A stretch of 64,000 bases of DNA from Sclerodactyla briareus (taxonomy: Eukaryota; Echinodermata; Holothuroidea; Dendrochirotida; Sclerodactylidae). Shown here in pieces: positions 1 through 13,079 of the stretch (positions are counted from its first letter, which is position 1; each line of letters begins with the position of its first letter). The position numbers and the translations under genes are program-made. The notes under the pieces are model-generated. The model saw nothing but the letters and a program-made list of their open reading frames with translations. It did not search any database and was not told the origin of the DNA. The DNA lies in NCBI GenBank assembly GCA_026419785.1, contig JAODTK010005771.1, forward strand, positions 907,501 through 971,500. The letters are read 5' to 3'.

Positions 1-929
1 TGCGCTTAGCTCCGATTTTTTCAGTTCGAACTCACATATGCTGAGAATTTTACATGGTGCATTTTCGGCCATGTGAGCACGTTCCAGAGGTGAGGGTGAA
101 AGGTGTAACGATTGTAAACATGGAAGCCGACAACATGGCTATAGGAGGTCACTCCTAAAACTTAGAATTTCAAAAATCAAAGTGGCAGTCGCCCGGGCGT
201 CGGCAAGCTAGATTCCCGAAAATCCACCAAGGTGGTGCTTGACAGGATGACGTTATCACACCCTTACTGCTTTTGTCAATGGACTCGTATACGCGATTCA
301 CTCGTTATCATTATAATCGTTCCCTGGGAAAAAATTCCAGATGCCCCCAATCACCTCAACCTGAACTTGAATCAGAGGAACGATTCCACACGAACATTCC
401 TGCACTTCTGGGGTACCACGGTTTTCCATTTCGACCAAAGAGGAAGAAGCATTAGGCCCATACTACTAAAAAATAAACTTATCCGCTATTTAAGTGCAAG
501 CCATGTAATAAACCAGAGGAATAAGAATGAATAGTTTCAGCACGGAACAGTTTCCTGCGATACTGCGGGGGAGGCGGCCGCTGCATCTTAAGGTCATCGT
601 TCTTTCGAACCGATATATCCCGGATGACCGACGGGCGGAAGCGAGGGGTCCTATCATATATACTTTTCCGAGTTTCTTCTAACCTCCTTCCCGCCTAGCC
701 TGCCAGGCCGAACGTACACATTTCGCGAAATGACTTGATACCGTACGGTGTGTGGTATCTGACGTTTGTGTTGACTCCAGGCTAGGAGTCCATTGTTGCG
801 CATGGCGGTTTCCGGTAGCATGTGTAAAATCGCTAATTCGCCCTTACACCCGCGAACAGGCTGCGCGGGCAACTTTCGTCGCTGTGAAGTTCAGGTCTCT
901 TGTTATGGTTATACCTGCTGAGCGAGAGG

Positions 930-1260
930 ATTCGATACATCCAAGGCCCAGCAAGGTTGCTGACCTGAATAATGCCTTAGTCAGCTGTGAAACCCTCACC
1001 AGGTATCAGGGAATAAGGGCAATGCCTCTGGGGGTACCGAACTGTGGGGTAGGGGGTACTCACCACGCAGTGACGGCAAGTCACTTGGAAATTGGCCTAC
1101 CCTCGTTGCCTCTCCGCTCCAATCTCTTGTGCTGAGCGCCCAGCGGACGGCAACAAGTCTTGGTCGGGACCCGACCGGGAAATAGGACCCCAGTCTACCG
1201 GGTGAAGCCGACGCTCTACCAGTCGGTGCCAAAACTGTGCCAACCACTGGTTGATAAAGA
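930..1260 (+). repeat. SINE-like repeat family, copy 1
   Basis: AAGGCCCAGCAAGGTTGCTGACCTG, GTGAAACCCTCACCAGGTATCAGGGAATAAGGGCAATGCC and GAGCGCCCAGCGGACGGCAACAAGTCTT are matched in order at 9357-9445 and 9664-9690. A GAGGTTCGATGGG B-box-like word follows at about 1350, suggesting but not proving a tRNA-derived origin. Confidence 0.4.
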
Positions 1261-1299
1261 GCCACAGACGATCATTGGGACAGGAAGAAGAGGTCAGAT

Positions 1300-2060
1300 A
1301 GATTGGGTAGTAGTAGACTCACGAGTGTGACGTGACCGCGAGATTGTCCGAGGTTCGATGGGAAACGCAGCCCAAAAACGCGCTCCAAAAACAAAACGTT
1401 TAGTATCAAGCAATTTTCGACACCTTTCTGGTATATATCACGCCTCTGTCTGCATAGTAGTCATACATTCAACAAGTTTCAACCAATTATAGTAACCCTG
1501 TATCACAAGAGATACAATGGTAAGTGTGTAAAAAACTTTGGGTTGACCCTTACTTGGGTACGGCGGAGAGGAGAACCAAACCCCTTTTTTCGAGTCGAAG
1601 TTCGATATGAAACGGTTGAAATGGTTGACACATACTAGTGACTACTGCAAACAATCACAGTCAGTAATATGCTTGTCTTACTTTATGTATGTACGCCGTC
1701 ACCCGGGGGCACCAGAGAAACGAAAAAAATCTCAGTCCGGGGGGTGTGGAATTTTTTCGGACCGACTGGGATATTTTCAGATCGACAATCTCGCTCGATT
1801 CTTTGCTCCAACGAACTCTATCGGCCGGCATATGCAAGGCTACATCGGAAGAAGGGGAGGGGGGGGGGGGTTGGAGTTACCCCACACTCCGTCCGCGGTT
1901 GTCACATCAAGGTCCGTTCCGTCGCAGTCATACCCGTATCTGCGTTCCACCTAGAAGGACATGTAAGTGCCGGAGTATATCACTACTATGCCTGCTAGGT
2001 CAGCTTCAAGCCGAATTTGGGCGCTCATGCGGAGCGTTCGTTTACCGGAGTCCGGCCCAC
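1300..2060. other. No supported gene
   Basis: A tRNA B-box-like word lies near 1350 and a G-rich run at 1857-1870. Short open frames overlap in three phases without family resemblance. The same holds for 1-900. Confidence 0.5.
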
Positions 2061-2064
2061 CTAA

Positions 2065-2140
2065 CACACAAACATACACACACACACACCACACACACAC
2101 ACACACACGTACGCCACACACCACACACACACATATACCC
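2065..2140 (+). repeat. (CA)n microsatellite
   Basis: This is an interrupted run of CA/CAC units with a few T interruptions; it has no other content. Confidence 0.85.
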
Positions 2141-2566
2141 TAATTACACCCGTCAGTCATTACCCAATTACCCAGCCTTCAACACTGACCTATTTTCTTT
2201 CTTACAAGTTTGAAAGTGTATTGACAGGTACGGAGGGGGGGGGGGGGGAGATTAAACCTCCACTTCCTGTAGTGATTAAACACAAAGTGAACGCTTCTAG
2301 AATGTATAGGGGTTTGATCTTCTGAGTTACCGCCGTTACCCTACTTCGTTGTATTACAATTAACATTGCAACTATTTCGAGGAAATGGGAGGAGTTTTGT
2401 CTGGAGAATGCTTTGTCTCGCCGGATTGGCTGTTGACATGCAGGGCAGGGACGACTTGTTACTATTTAGGACCAGTCAATTAGTTATCCAACCTGCAGCT
2501 GGTGAGGAAAATGATTGCTCACAGTCCAGAAATTCAATGCATAAATTTCTGGTTAGGCCTGTTAAG

Positions 2567-2770
2567 GGCTGTTCACACTATTGCGATACGATACGATACG
2601 ATACGATAAATTTATCGACGTCGAGTTAAAACAAAGTGTTATTTTCAATAGGAGTGTTCACACCTGTGCGATACGATACGATACGATACGATACGATAAA
2701 TTTATCGGAGTCGAGTTGAAAATATTTCAACTTTTATCGTACGATAAATTTATCGGATGCGATAAATTGC
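2567..2770 (+). mobile_element. (CGATA)n MITE family, copy A (tandem pair)
   Basis: GGCTGTTCACACTATTGCGATACG... at 2567 and GAGTGTTCACACCTGTGCGATACG... at 2652 start two units about 85 bases apart. Each has a (CGATA)n run (2584-2608 and 2669-2698) followed by AAATTTATCG and a GTCGAGTT word. The right boundary is uncertain; further ATAAATTTATCG words continue to about 2770. Confidence 0.55.
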
Positions 2771-3759
2771 GCATGCAGTGATAAACTTGCGCAATTCTGC
2801 GAAGTATGGAACGCCGAACAGGATATTGGGGGAAGTTTGGCGTGGAAAATGGTTTTCGTGATAAAATCAGGGGTTTTGATTAATGTATTGGGTAGTGACG
2901 TTCCGGGGAAGACATTGGCCTCTGATTGAGCTTCCGGATCTATTTTGCCGTCTGATGGGACTACGAACCATTATGTAGTTCGAATCCATGATGCCTTCCC
3001 CATATACAAATAGTAGCGTGACAGTGAGGTAATGGGAGGGTCAGGTGCGTCGGCGTCCAAGAATTATCATGTGACATGCAAAGAAAAGGAGATAGGCTGT
3101 AGTAGTGAGTGGCCGGGGGGGGGGGTGTTGTGGCTTGTTGAGAGGGGAGGGTAGGAGGGAGTTTCCCAGGGGGGTCGATCCACCGCCTGACGTCTTGACG
3201 GGAAACTTAACCCTACCCCTCATGTGAAGAAAGAGTCGAGAAAAGAAACGACGGAGGCAACGGAGAGATACGCTATAGGGGGTACATAATGTCGATCTAC
3301 CACAATTTAATATGTATGTAGGTCGTGAGGAGATGTATGTTACACAGGTGAGCCGTATTAGCAGTATGTCAACGGGCTTGTTCTGAGCAGAGGAACCAAG
3401 CTCCATTTCAGTTCATTGAATGAATTGACTGATGCCTTCTTGGATTACCTCCATCTTTACATTTATTCTGGATACCGATGCTATTAAGTCGGGGTGTCCA
3501 ACGAAAGGGTAGGCGGAGATGGCGAGGTCAGCTGCCTTATTCATGATCGTTAATTGCGTCCTTTGGGATCCTGGTGGACGATACCGTCACAGCGTTCCGT
3601 CTCCACGAGACCAGGGTTGGAGCGGTCTGCGCGGGGCGGAAAAGTAAACTCATGGTTGCGCAGCAGCGGCGGGTACTGGAGAGTTGGGGGTGCGGGAGGG
3701 ACAGCGCAGGGACAGGCTCAGGACAGACTAGAGAAGAGGCTGGAACTGTTGTTATTCGC

Positions 3760-4085
3760 TTCCAAATGGGTGGATAACACTATTTCATGCCTCATACAAG
3801 TAATGAGAAAGACCAAGCTTCGAATTGCTGTGAAATTGCAATTATGTATTCAACACTTTGCCGACGTGGGTTTTCAACCGTCTGAAGCGACAAAAGAGGA
3901 GACGGGAAACTTGTGTTTTCTCAACATATACCACCACTTTCTTCGTCCTATTAGGCGCCGAGACATCGATAAAAACCAAATATCGTACGATATTTTATCG
4001 CACAAGTGTGCAACATCCATCCGCTAAATTTATCGTTCGTATCGTATCGTATCGTATCGGATCGCACCAGTGTGAACAGCACTTT
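3760..4085 (-). mobile_element. (CGATA)n MITE family, copy B
   Basis: On the minus strand this begins GTGCTGTTCACACTGGTGCGAT (from 4083), a (CGATA)n run, GTTGCACACTTGTGCGATAAAATATCGTACGAT, and TCTCGGCGCCTAA. It ends in a segment with AAGCTTGGTCTTTCTCATTACTTGTATG and CCACCCATTTGG (3760). Its inner 200 bases match copy C in the opposite orientation. Confidence 0.6.
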
Positions 4086-5089
4086 ACTATATGCAGATTA
4101 GGCCCCGTGCGTCTGCCGTCGACATCACTGATTGGAAATTCCCCTGTTTTCTTTTTATTCATTCTCACACACTTCAATACAGTTCAGATGTAATTGATAT
4201 GTGTAGGAGCGGTCATAGCATTTTACGCCTTTTTTGGAAGAGTGCCCTGGTGAAGCTTGCGTTTCCATGCACGCGGGACGGCGGGCGGGCCGGCGTTTTT
4301 TAGAATCGGTCGTGAGCGATTTATGCGCGTACCCGGCGTTGGTATTTCGTATTCAATTTCCGGGGATTTCCCTGTAACCCCACTGGCTAGTACTAGCACG
4401 ATAGTGCAGGTAGAGACAATATTATGTTGACTCATGTTTCAACAAACACTCGTAGTGTTTCAACGGCTCATATGATAGTCTTGAACAATTTCTCTATTTT
4501 ACCGGCCTATTGTGAACACTATATTTTGCGGTTTAACCCATTGACGGGTCAAGTATATGCTAATCAAAAGCTCCAACACCGTCAATTGTGGAAGTTTTGC
4601 ATCTAGGCCGGCTATGTTCACATTTAGAAAAATGATTCTTAGACATTGGAACACCGGGGTTTAGTTAAACGCTCGTATGCGTCCAGTGTTCAATAATTAA
4701 TAATGATAATAAGAATACCCAGTTATTATATGCGCATATACACACGAAACGTGGAAAAGAAGTGCATGATCGTGTAAAACGCGGCACCTGTCCGCCTCCG
4801 CGTGCATGCGTGGAAAAACAGGTTACACGCGAGTATCCCGCGTGCCGTCCGCCCGCGTGCATGGAACACAGCTGTCACGATTGGCAGGGTTGAGAACTCA
4901 TGCTCCAGATCCGCTCACTGTTGGTAGGTTGGCCATGGATCAGGCCGGCGACAAGTGGCACAAAATTGAGTACAATTGTCTAATTTCTGACAATTTTGTG
5001 TCCGTCTACGTAATCTTCAATGATTGTAGTGTCCAGAATGATTCCAAAAATTGTGTCGTAGTGGAGTAAGCTCCCGAAAAAAAAACCTG

Positions 5090-5537
5090 GAGTAACAGAG
5101 GAGGGGTATCAGTCAAACGGGGATTTGACCGATAAGTCACCTTCCCATTTGCAATGGAATAATCCGAAAAAAACTGGATTGGCAATTGGCCTACTAATTG
5201 AAAAACCCATTTCATTCCAATTTTCGCTCGTACAAATCGAGCCGTGACTTTGAAATCACGTAGGTTCTTCGGGACCCAACTTGCTACACCCACACGTTTC
5301 AGGTGAATCGGATAAACCCAGTATTTTCGCGTGAACTGTAGAATAGAGGGCAGCAGATTTGCAGAGATGCCCACTTTCGAACCATCCGAGATTTCAATAG
5401 CTAGGGCGGACAAGTGTCCCAAGTTTCAGATCACCCGGTAGGGTAATGAGTTATTGAGCGGGGGGCGGAGACGGCGGCTCCACCCCCATGTAAAACCATA
5501 TCTCCCCGGACCTTCCAGTGTCGCGGGGATTTAATGA
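5090..5537 (-). mobile_element. Helentron-like family fragment (5' part), inverted
   Basis: Read on the minus strand from 5537, the sequence begins TCATTAAATCCCCGCG and runs through a CGCCGTCTCCGCC head. It then has GAAACTTGGGACACTTGTC and AAATCTCGGATGGTTCGAAAGTGGGC, matching the head region of copies 1-3 (cf. ACTTGGTACACATG and AAATCTC...AGTTCGAAAATGGGC). The 3' end cannot be located; the match fades near 5090. It sits head-to-head with copy 1, 215 bases apart. Confidence 0.55.
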
Positions 5538-5752
5538 CTAGAAAACTTGAAACCTGCAACCTGGCAGCCTGGCAACCCGAAATGACAGCTCTCGGTATAC
5601 GTTCTTGACTTTCAGCAGACAACGTTAGCCCCTAGGCCTACTGAAATGATTCATCAAACAAATGAGCAACCCAAGATGGCGGATCCTCCTATCTCCTACT
5701 CTGTGCTGATGGGGATTCTACGGGTTCGCGTGATTCTGTGTATACGCTGTAT

Positions 5753-8400
5753 TCATTATATCCCCGCAACACTGTAAGAGTTCAGGGATATTATCCCGCG
5801 CCCCCCTTTGGCGGGTGCCCGTTCCCGCCGCCGCCGGCTCCGCCGCCGCCGCCGCCGGAAACTTTAGGCGTTAGCGCTCTCATTCTTTAACACTTTCATC
5901 CGAGTGACCCAAAACCGTTGGTACACATGTCCGTTATAGTAAAAATCTCGGGTAAGTTCGAAAATGGGCTATATCGTATATTGGTTGCCCTCTTATTCGC
6001 AGGTTTTTCGCAAAATTTTCAGTTCGTGCTGATTACAACAACATGGGTGGTTGTGTTATTGGTAGAGCCGAAAAACATGGTGACAATTTTCAAAGTCACC
6101 GAGGTCAAGTTTGCATTTCTTAGCCATAGCTTAATTATAGCAGAATGGTACGTGATTTTCAAACTTTCATTGGATTTTCTGAAACACTTGGTGAATAATG
6201 GCCCACTATCAGTGCCGAATGAATTTTCCTAATGTGCCGATTTCACTGGAGGTCATCTTCATGACTAATTTGCATAATAGCTGGCCCATTTAGCAATTAG
6301 TCAAATTTATAAAATTTATTGGATTCTCACGAAACTTGGTGAGTAGAACCCTCTAACAGTCCCGATAAATTTTATTCAATTGCGTGGAAATCACTAGGCA
6401 TCATGTGTGTTTAATTACATATTCGTTAGCAATTTAGAATAATTTTCATTTTGTCTCAACTTTTGGTATTTGACGAAACTTTGTGAATAGGCCTACTAAC
6501 CGTCCCTGATAAATTCATTCAATAGCATCAAGATCACTGAGGGGAAATTTGTGGGACTAATTTTCATATTAGTTGTCCCGATCAGTCAAAATGATGAGTT
6601 AATACTTTTTCGCATAACATTTGGACATTTTCATTGGAATGCAATATGCGACTAGGATTAATGCATAACATGGAGTGTACCAATTTCATAAAACCGCCAG
6701 GTCCCGTGAAGTCATTAAGGTCACTTAGGTCAAAACTGATTTTAGTACTTTTTCGGCAATAGCACTGGTTGTGTTCATCAGAATTCAAACTGCCCTAGAG
6801 TGGATGATCACATGGAGAGTAACCATTCTCATAAAAACTGTCATATCATTAAAGTCATCGTGTTACTTGGGGTCAAAAACTTTTTTTTGGCTATAATCGT
6901 AATTTGAATATCTCGAAGGCTGGAAGGTTCACCATTTTCCTATAATTGTTGACCTGCATGTAGTGTTACCTCTGACCTGAATTGACCTCTGTCGGGTTGC
7001 CATGTGTTAAAGGTCGAATCTTGATAAATGTGCTTATTTATGAGTTACGGGCAAAAAAATTAGAACTTGTTATTTTTGGAAGTGATGAGCTTTTGTGTGC
7101 TTTATGGAGGGAAACACTCCCGCTTCGATCGGTTACTTACTTTGTAGTTACCAGGGTCAAAGTTCAATTTTTATACCTTTTTCGCAATAACATTGAACTG
7201 TTCATTGGAATGCCATATGCTTCAGTAGTGGATGCATCACATGGAGTGTAACTTTTTTCATAAACTGCCCTGTCTTGAAGGGTCATTAAAGGTCACTTAG
7301 GGGTCAAAACTTATTTCCGGTACTTTTCGCAATAGCACTGGGGGTGTTCTCAGAATGCAAATGCCCTAGGAGTTGATGTCCATGGAGAGTAACAATCTCA
7401 TAAAAACTGTCCTATCTTAGATGTCATTCGAGGGTTCACTTTAGGGGGCAAAACGGTTTTTTTGGCTCTACACGGAAAATTGGAATTTTGCGAAGGCTGG
7501 AGGGTTCCCCATTGTGGATATAATTGTTGACTTACATGTGTGTGACCTTTGACCTAATTTGATCTCTGTCGGGTTGTCATGTGAGTGATTCGAATCTTGA
7601 ATAAATGGCTTATTTAAGGAGTCATGGGCCAAAAAAATAGAAACGGTTATTTTTTGGATATGTGATTGAGCTTTATGTGCTTTAGTCAAGGAGAGAAACA
7701 CTCCCGCTTCGATCGGTTACTTTGGTAGTTATAAGGGTTCAAAGTTGAATTTAATACTTTTCGCAATAACATTTGGGATGTTCATGAATGCATCTGCCTT
7801 CTAGAGTGGATGCTCACATCGAGAGTACCATTTTTCATAAAACTGCATGTCATTGAAGGTCAGTAAGGTCACTTAGGGGTCAAAAACTGTTTTATAACTT
7901 TTCGGCAATTACACTGGGTGTGTTCATCAGAATGCCAATGCTCCTAGGAGTGGATTTATCCCTGGAGAGTAACAATTTTCATAAAACTGTCATATCATAA
8001 GGTCCTTTCGAGGTCAACTTAGGGGTCCAAAAACTGTTTTTTGGCTATACTCGGAGAATTGAATATCCCTGAAGGCTGGAGGTTCACCATTGTGATATAA
8101 TTGTTGACACCCATGTGGGTGCCTCTGACCTGAATTTGACCTTGTCGGGTGGCCATGTGGTGAAAGGTCGAATCGTGAATAAATGTGCATATTTAGGGTA
8201 CGCAACCTGTCCGGGGCTGTAGGGGGGCCTCATACATTTACAGTGCATTAATGGAATGACCCTTTACCCAGTAACACTTGGTCGCTTCACAATCTAAAAA
8301 TGTCCTTCTTTTTCACGATATTGTCCGGTTTCATGTTCACCAATTTCTGAATAAGAGATGCGGGATTGCGTCCTGGCGGTTTACCCGCCGACATTTTTAT
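5753..8400 (+). mobile_element. Helentron-like non-autonomous element, copy 1
   Basis: The element starts TCATTATATCCCCGC at 5753 and ends after a GGCGG...CCGCC hairpin near 8371-8391, followed by an A/T-rich tail. The inverted word GATGCGGG lies just inside the hairpin (about 8357), forming an asymmetric terminal inverted repeat with the 5' TATCCCCGC. Inside is a GC-rich head (CCGCCGCCG, 5825-5863). About three units of roughly 145 bp follow (marked by GAAACTTGGTGA-type words near 6183, 6335 and 6478). Then come about 2.8 units of roughly 575 bp (starts near 6612, 7182 and 7757). Each large unit contains two diverged sub-repeats ending in AGGTCACTTAGGGGTCA. No long reading frame is present, so it must move, if at all, with enzymes from elsewhere. 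It resembles Helentron-associated elements (HINEs) in plan; assignment to that superfamily is inference. Confidence 0.7.
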
Positions 8401-8927
8401 TTCAAGTGTGACTGTTGAGGAATGCATGCATGAATTCTACTATACAGATCCGACATATCGTTTCGATACATTGGTCTACGTGCAGATAACCACAATTGTA
8501 CGCCCCCGATCTGAAAGGCCTATTATAGAGGTATGTGGGTGGGTATTGCTTTACGACAAAATCTGGAATCAGATCCCAGAATTGGTTGGTTAAGGCCAAC
8601 TCGCTGCTCTCAATATATGTAGCAAATATGTACCCAGTGGCGGATCGCTGTATTTTTGGTGGTATAATGCCGCCAGAGTTATATTACGTGAGCAGCCGGT
8701 GCCAGACTGCAATACCGGTGGGCCGATTTATTGACCGTAAATGGACACGTTTACAGTGCAGTGACCCGTGATTAGTATTCTCTCACCCAGTCATTGACAT
8801 TCACTGTGAGTAATTCATTGTCATGTCACGTCTCGGACTAGGCCGGCATCATTTTGGTCACCACCAATATATCGATGGAAATAGGACTTCCCCTGCCCTG
8901 ACTATTATTCTTTTGTGAAAGTCCTCT

Positions 8928-9003
8928 TATTATTATTATTATTATTATATTATATTATTTTAGTATTAATTATATTATATTTATTATTATTATTATTATT
9001 ATG
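8928..9003 (+). repeat. (TTA)n microsatellite
   Basis: TTATTATTATTATTA with TATTATAT interruptions spans about 75 bases. Confidence 0.85.
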
Positions 9004-9344
9004 ATATTAGGATCCTTTGTTTTCCACAGCCTTCCGTAACTGGATTTATCGTGCTGACGGGTCATCGAGGCCATCGTTGAACATCACTAACAACTTTCGT
9101 AGCTATCAAAGCGGATACGATTGTGTTTGTTTCGGCTGTCCGAATACGAAATGTCTCGCATCAATCATGATCATCATGATATAGGCATAATTCGACTTGA
9201 GAAACCAACGATGATCTGAATAAAAGCATGTGCCATTCGAATTCTATGCCATTCGAATTTCATCTCCTGATGACGTACACTGATTGGCCCTAACGGTCAA
9301 CTAATCTGAGCCATTTTGATATTGACATTTGCCTGACAAAGGAC

Positions 9345-9720
9345 CCTACCTAACCGAGGCCCGGCAAGGGTGCAGACCTGGATACCGGTACCAATTGGTC
9401 AGCGGCGAAACCGTACCATGTTCTGGAATAAGCATCGCCACTTTTGCGGTACTTATCTGAAGGAGTGGATATGCAACGCAGTTTTGCAATCGCCCACACC
9501 CCCCCCCCCCCCCCCCCCCCCGTTCCTGGATACCGGCACCAATTTTCATCTGCGAAACCTGCACCAGGCACATCGAACCAGGCGGGGGTTATTAGACGCC
9601 ACAGCAAGTTTTGGCATCGCCCAACCCCCATCCCCCTCCCCCCTGTTCCTGTTTCTTCTCACACTGAGCGTCCAGCGAGAAGGCAACTGTCTTCGTATGG
9701 AGACATCGGTATTGAACATC
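9345..9720 (+). repeat. SINE-like repeat family, copy 2, with internal duplication and a C23 tract
   Basis: It has the same order of words as the copy at 930-1260. A segment CTGGATACCGG(T/C)ACCAATT...GCGAAACC occurs twice, at 9378 and 9536 (158-base spacing), separated by an uninterrupted run of 23 C (9499-9521). Confidence 0.45.
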
Positions 9721-9932
9721 CGTCCTACCTGGTCTGGGTCGACAGCTGATTCTCTGTCAACCTTGCACCATCTCGGGTTTCTATACCATGACGATAGGCG
9801 GATTCGTTTGCGATCGCGACTAATGACTGCTTTGCACTCTATATCTTCAAAGGGGTAAACGTATCCGGTATAACCCTTAGACGGGTTGAGGAAAACTGAC
9901 CGTTCCATTTGGGGCCGCAGTGACATTTGACT

Positions 9933-12074
9933 TCTTATTATCCCCGCATACTACTGTAAGTGTTCGGGATTTTATGGCTTTTGGCCGTTTGCCCCTCCGT
10001 CTCCGCCCGCCGCCGCCGGCATTCTCTATGTTGTCCGCGCCGCGCCGCCGCCGCCGCCCGGAAACTTAGCGTTGCGCTTATTCTTTAAAACACTTTATCC
10101 GATTCGCCCAAACTTGGTACACATTTCCTTAATGAGTAAGAAATCTCTGATAAGTTCGAAAATGGGGCTATATCGTATATTTGGTGGCCTCTATTTTGCA
10201 GGTTTTTCGCAAATTTCAAGTTCGTGTCGATTTAACAACACGAAACGTGGTGGTTGTGGGTATGGTTGTTGGAGCCGAAAACATGGCGACAATTTCAAGG
10301 TCATCCGAGGTCAAGTTGCATTTCTTTAGCCATTAAGCCCTAATTAATGCAGAATGTAATGTGATATTTCAAACTTCCTTGATTTTCATGAAACTTGGGT
10401 GAATAGGGCCAACTTCGTGCCGATGAATTTTCCTAACTGTTGCGAGGTCACTGGAGGTCATCTTGCATGACTATTTTGCATATAGGTTGCCCAATTAGCA
10501 ATTAGGCAAATTTTAAACTTTTGCTGGATTCTCACGAAACTTGGTGAGTAGGGACCTTCTAACAGTCCCGATAAATTTATCAATTGCGTTGAAATCAATG
10601 AAAGTCATTATGTGTTGTTTATTACAATATTCGTTGGCATAAATTTGGCATAATAATGCAATTATGTTCTCAACTTTTAGGGATTTTGACGAAACTTTTG
10701 TGACTAGGACCTACTACCATCTGATAAATGTATATCAGTAGCTCAGATCACGAGCGTAAATTTGTGGGACTAATTGCATATTAGTTGTCCTGATCAGTCA
10801 AAATGATGAGTTTAAATTTTTCGCATAACAGTGGACTGTTCATTGGAATGCAATATGCTTCCTCCGAGTGGATGCATCCAACATGGAGTGTAACAATTTC
10901 ATAAAACCGCCATGTCATTTACGTCATTACAGGCACTTAGGGGTCCAAACTGATTTTAGTACTACTTCGGCAATAGCACTGGTGTGTGTCATCAGAATGC
11001 AAAAGCTCCTAGGAGTGGATGTATCCAACTGGAGAGTAACATTTCTCATAAAAACTGTCCAATCATTAAAACGGTCATTCGGAGTCACTTAGAGGTCCAA
11101 AACTGTTTTTTGGGTTATAATCGGAGAATTGATATCTGCGAAGGCTGGATGGTTCACCATTTGTGATAATTTTGTTGACCTGCATGTGTGTGACCTCTGA
11201 CCTGAATTTTGACCATCTGTCGGGGGTCATGTGTTCAAGGTCAAATCTTGATAAATGTGCTTATTTTAAGTAGTACAGGGGCAAAAAGAGAGAAAAACCT
11301 GGTTATTTTTGGATATGTGATAGATCTTCTTGCTTTATGGAGGGAACAACTCCTGCTTCGATCGGACACTCTACTTGGTAGTTACAAGGGGGTCAAAGTT
11401 TCATTTTATACTTTTTTTCGCAATAACATTGGCATGTTCATTGGAATGCAATGCGCTTCTAGGAGTGGGCTGCTCTACATGAGTTTAACAATTTTCATAA
11501 AAACCGCCATTTCATTGAAGTCATTAAGGTTCACTTAGGGTCAAAAACTGATTTAGTACTTTTCGGCAATACACTGGTGGGTGTTCATCAGAATGCAAAC
11601 TCCTCCTTGGAGTGGATGTATCACATGAGAGTAACAATTTTCCAAAACACTGTCATATCATTACACGGTCATCGAGGATCACTTAGGGGTCCAAAACTGT
11701 TTTTTGGCGATAGTCGGAGAATTAAATATCTGTGAAGTGGATGGTTCACCATTGTTATCTAATTGTTGACTGCATGTGTGTGACCTCTTGACATTGACGC
11801 TCTGTCGGGTGATGATGTGGTTAAAGGTCGAATCTTTGAATAGGGGCTTATTTAAGGAACGCACTTGTCCGGGGCTGTAGGGGTGCCTCATCAATTACAA
11901 GTGCATTATGGGGGAAAAATGACCCATTTTACCTGTACAACAACGTCTCTTTCAGCAAGTCTATAAATGTCTCTTTCCCCCGAATATTGTCCGTTTCATG
12001 TTCACCAGAATTTCTTGAAAAGAGATGCGGGGATACACGTCTGGCGGTTTACTACCCGCCAGACATTTTTCTAG
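9933..12074 (+). mobile_element. Helentron-like non-autonomous element, copy 2
   Basis: This is the best-preserved 3' end of the family. The 5' end is TCTTATTATCCCCGC (9933). Near the 3' end GATGCGGGGATA (12025-12034) mirrors the 5' word. It is followed by a perfect 9-bp hairpin GTCTGGCGG/CCGCCAGAC with an 8-base loop (12039-12064), then ATTTTTCTAG ending at 12074 before TT. The body is shorter than copy 1, with about 1.75 units of the roughly 575-bp repeat (starts near 10822 and 11418). A GC-rich head lies at 9990-10060. One perfect DR1 word, TGACCTCTGACCT, lies at 11191-11203. Differences from copy 1 are mostly scattered small indels. Confidence 0.75.
11191..11203 (-). promoter_or_regulatory. 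DR1 nuclear-receptor-type element in Helentron-like copy 2
   Basis: TGACCTCTGACCT is two AGGTCA half-sites on the minus strand with a one-base spacer. Equivalent perfect words lie at 7543-7555 (copy 1) and 19083-19095 (copy 3). Confidence 0.4.
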
Positions 12075-13075
12075 TTCTTGTTGGCGTGTGGGGGAGGTGG
12101 AATGTCATTGGAAGCCAGGACTGACTCCCTCATTCCCACAGCCTGATTCTCATAGGCTTCTCCTGGTCACGTAATCTACAATCGGAATAACAGGCCTTAG
12201 GGAGAGACGGGGAGGCTTCCGTATGGTCGGCAAGGTTGCCCTTCACCCTACACATACAAAAAAATCATGAAAAAAGGTACAAGGTAATTGATAATTTTTC
12301 TGCTTGATGGAGTGTACATCAATATAATATCTTTTGGTATCATCTCCCTTCCCTTTAAATGAATGGAATGAATAGTGTGTGGAAGTGGAAGTTTTTTAGT
12401 GCACGGGATACCGATACCACAGCGAGATACTCCTTTGGGGGAAATTTTACCGGTGGAGTGATGCCACTCGCAAAATTTCCTATAATAATTAGTGGGCAGG
12501 ATTGGTCCGGCGTACTCCGTTTTGGAGAATGGTGCCCTAGATCGCGTGCATAGAGGACTTTTTAAATATAAATCGGAGTGACAACACCTTGCTTAAAAAT
12601 TTAGGGTACCAAGTCCAAACGGAATGTTATAATCACATGAAGAGCTCCCACGGCTGACACGCCATCACACAACTGCCGTAATGTCCAATATACATGTGTG
12701 AGAGCAGAGTCCCCTGCAACCGAAGCGAGGTTCCGAACTCGATTCTGGATCGAGTCACGTGTTTGTACCTGAGTATGAGAACTTGGAATTGATCCCGAGG
12801 TATCAGGATTTGTAGGCCTGACAGACAGATCAAAGATATAGACAGAGAGCACGCGCGTGAAAAGCTGGTAACTCAGTGGTAAGCTGGTAAGGGGACCCTC
12901 TCATTGAGCAAAAGCGGAGTTCACAAATATCCCCTTGCATGCCTGTGTGATTATACGGCCTAGAATTTGGGCAGTTTTCTCTCATTCTGCAGGCGGTATA
13001 ACGTTTTGTTGCATCGAATACATTAGCCTATTAAAGAGGCTTGTTTTCAATTTGGAAAAATTAGTTCCTTGACTT
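12075..13075. other. No supported gene
   Basis: This is unique-looking AT-balanced sequence between Helentron-like copy 2 and repeat R560. A GGTAACTCAGTGGTAAGC word near 12866 resembles a tRNA A-box but has no matching B-box or fold. Confidence 0.5.
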
Positions 13076-13079
13076 GAGC

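Noticed and set aside
2065..2213. 174-codon plus frame through the CA microsatellite
   Set aside because: It encodes a (HT)n stretch from the microsatellite and has no family resemblance.
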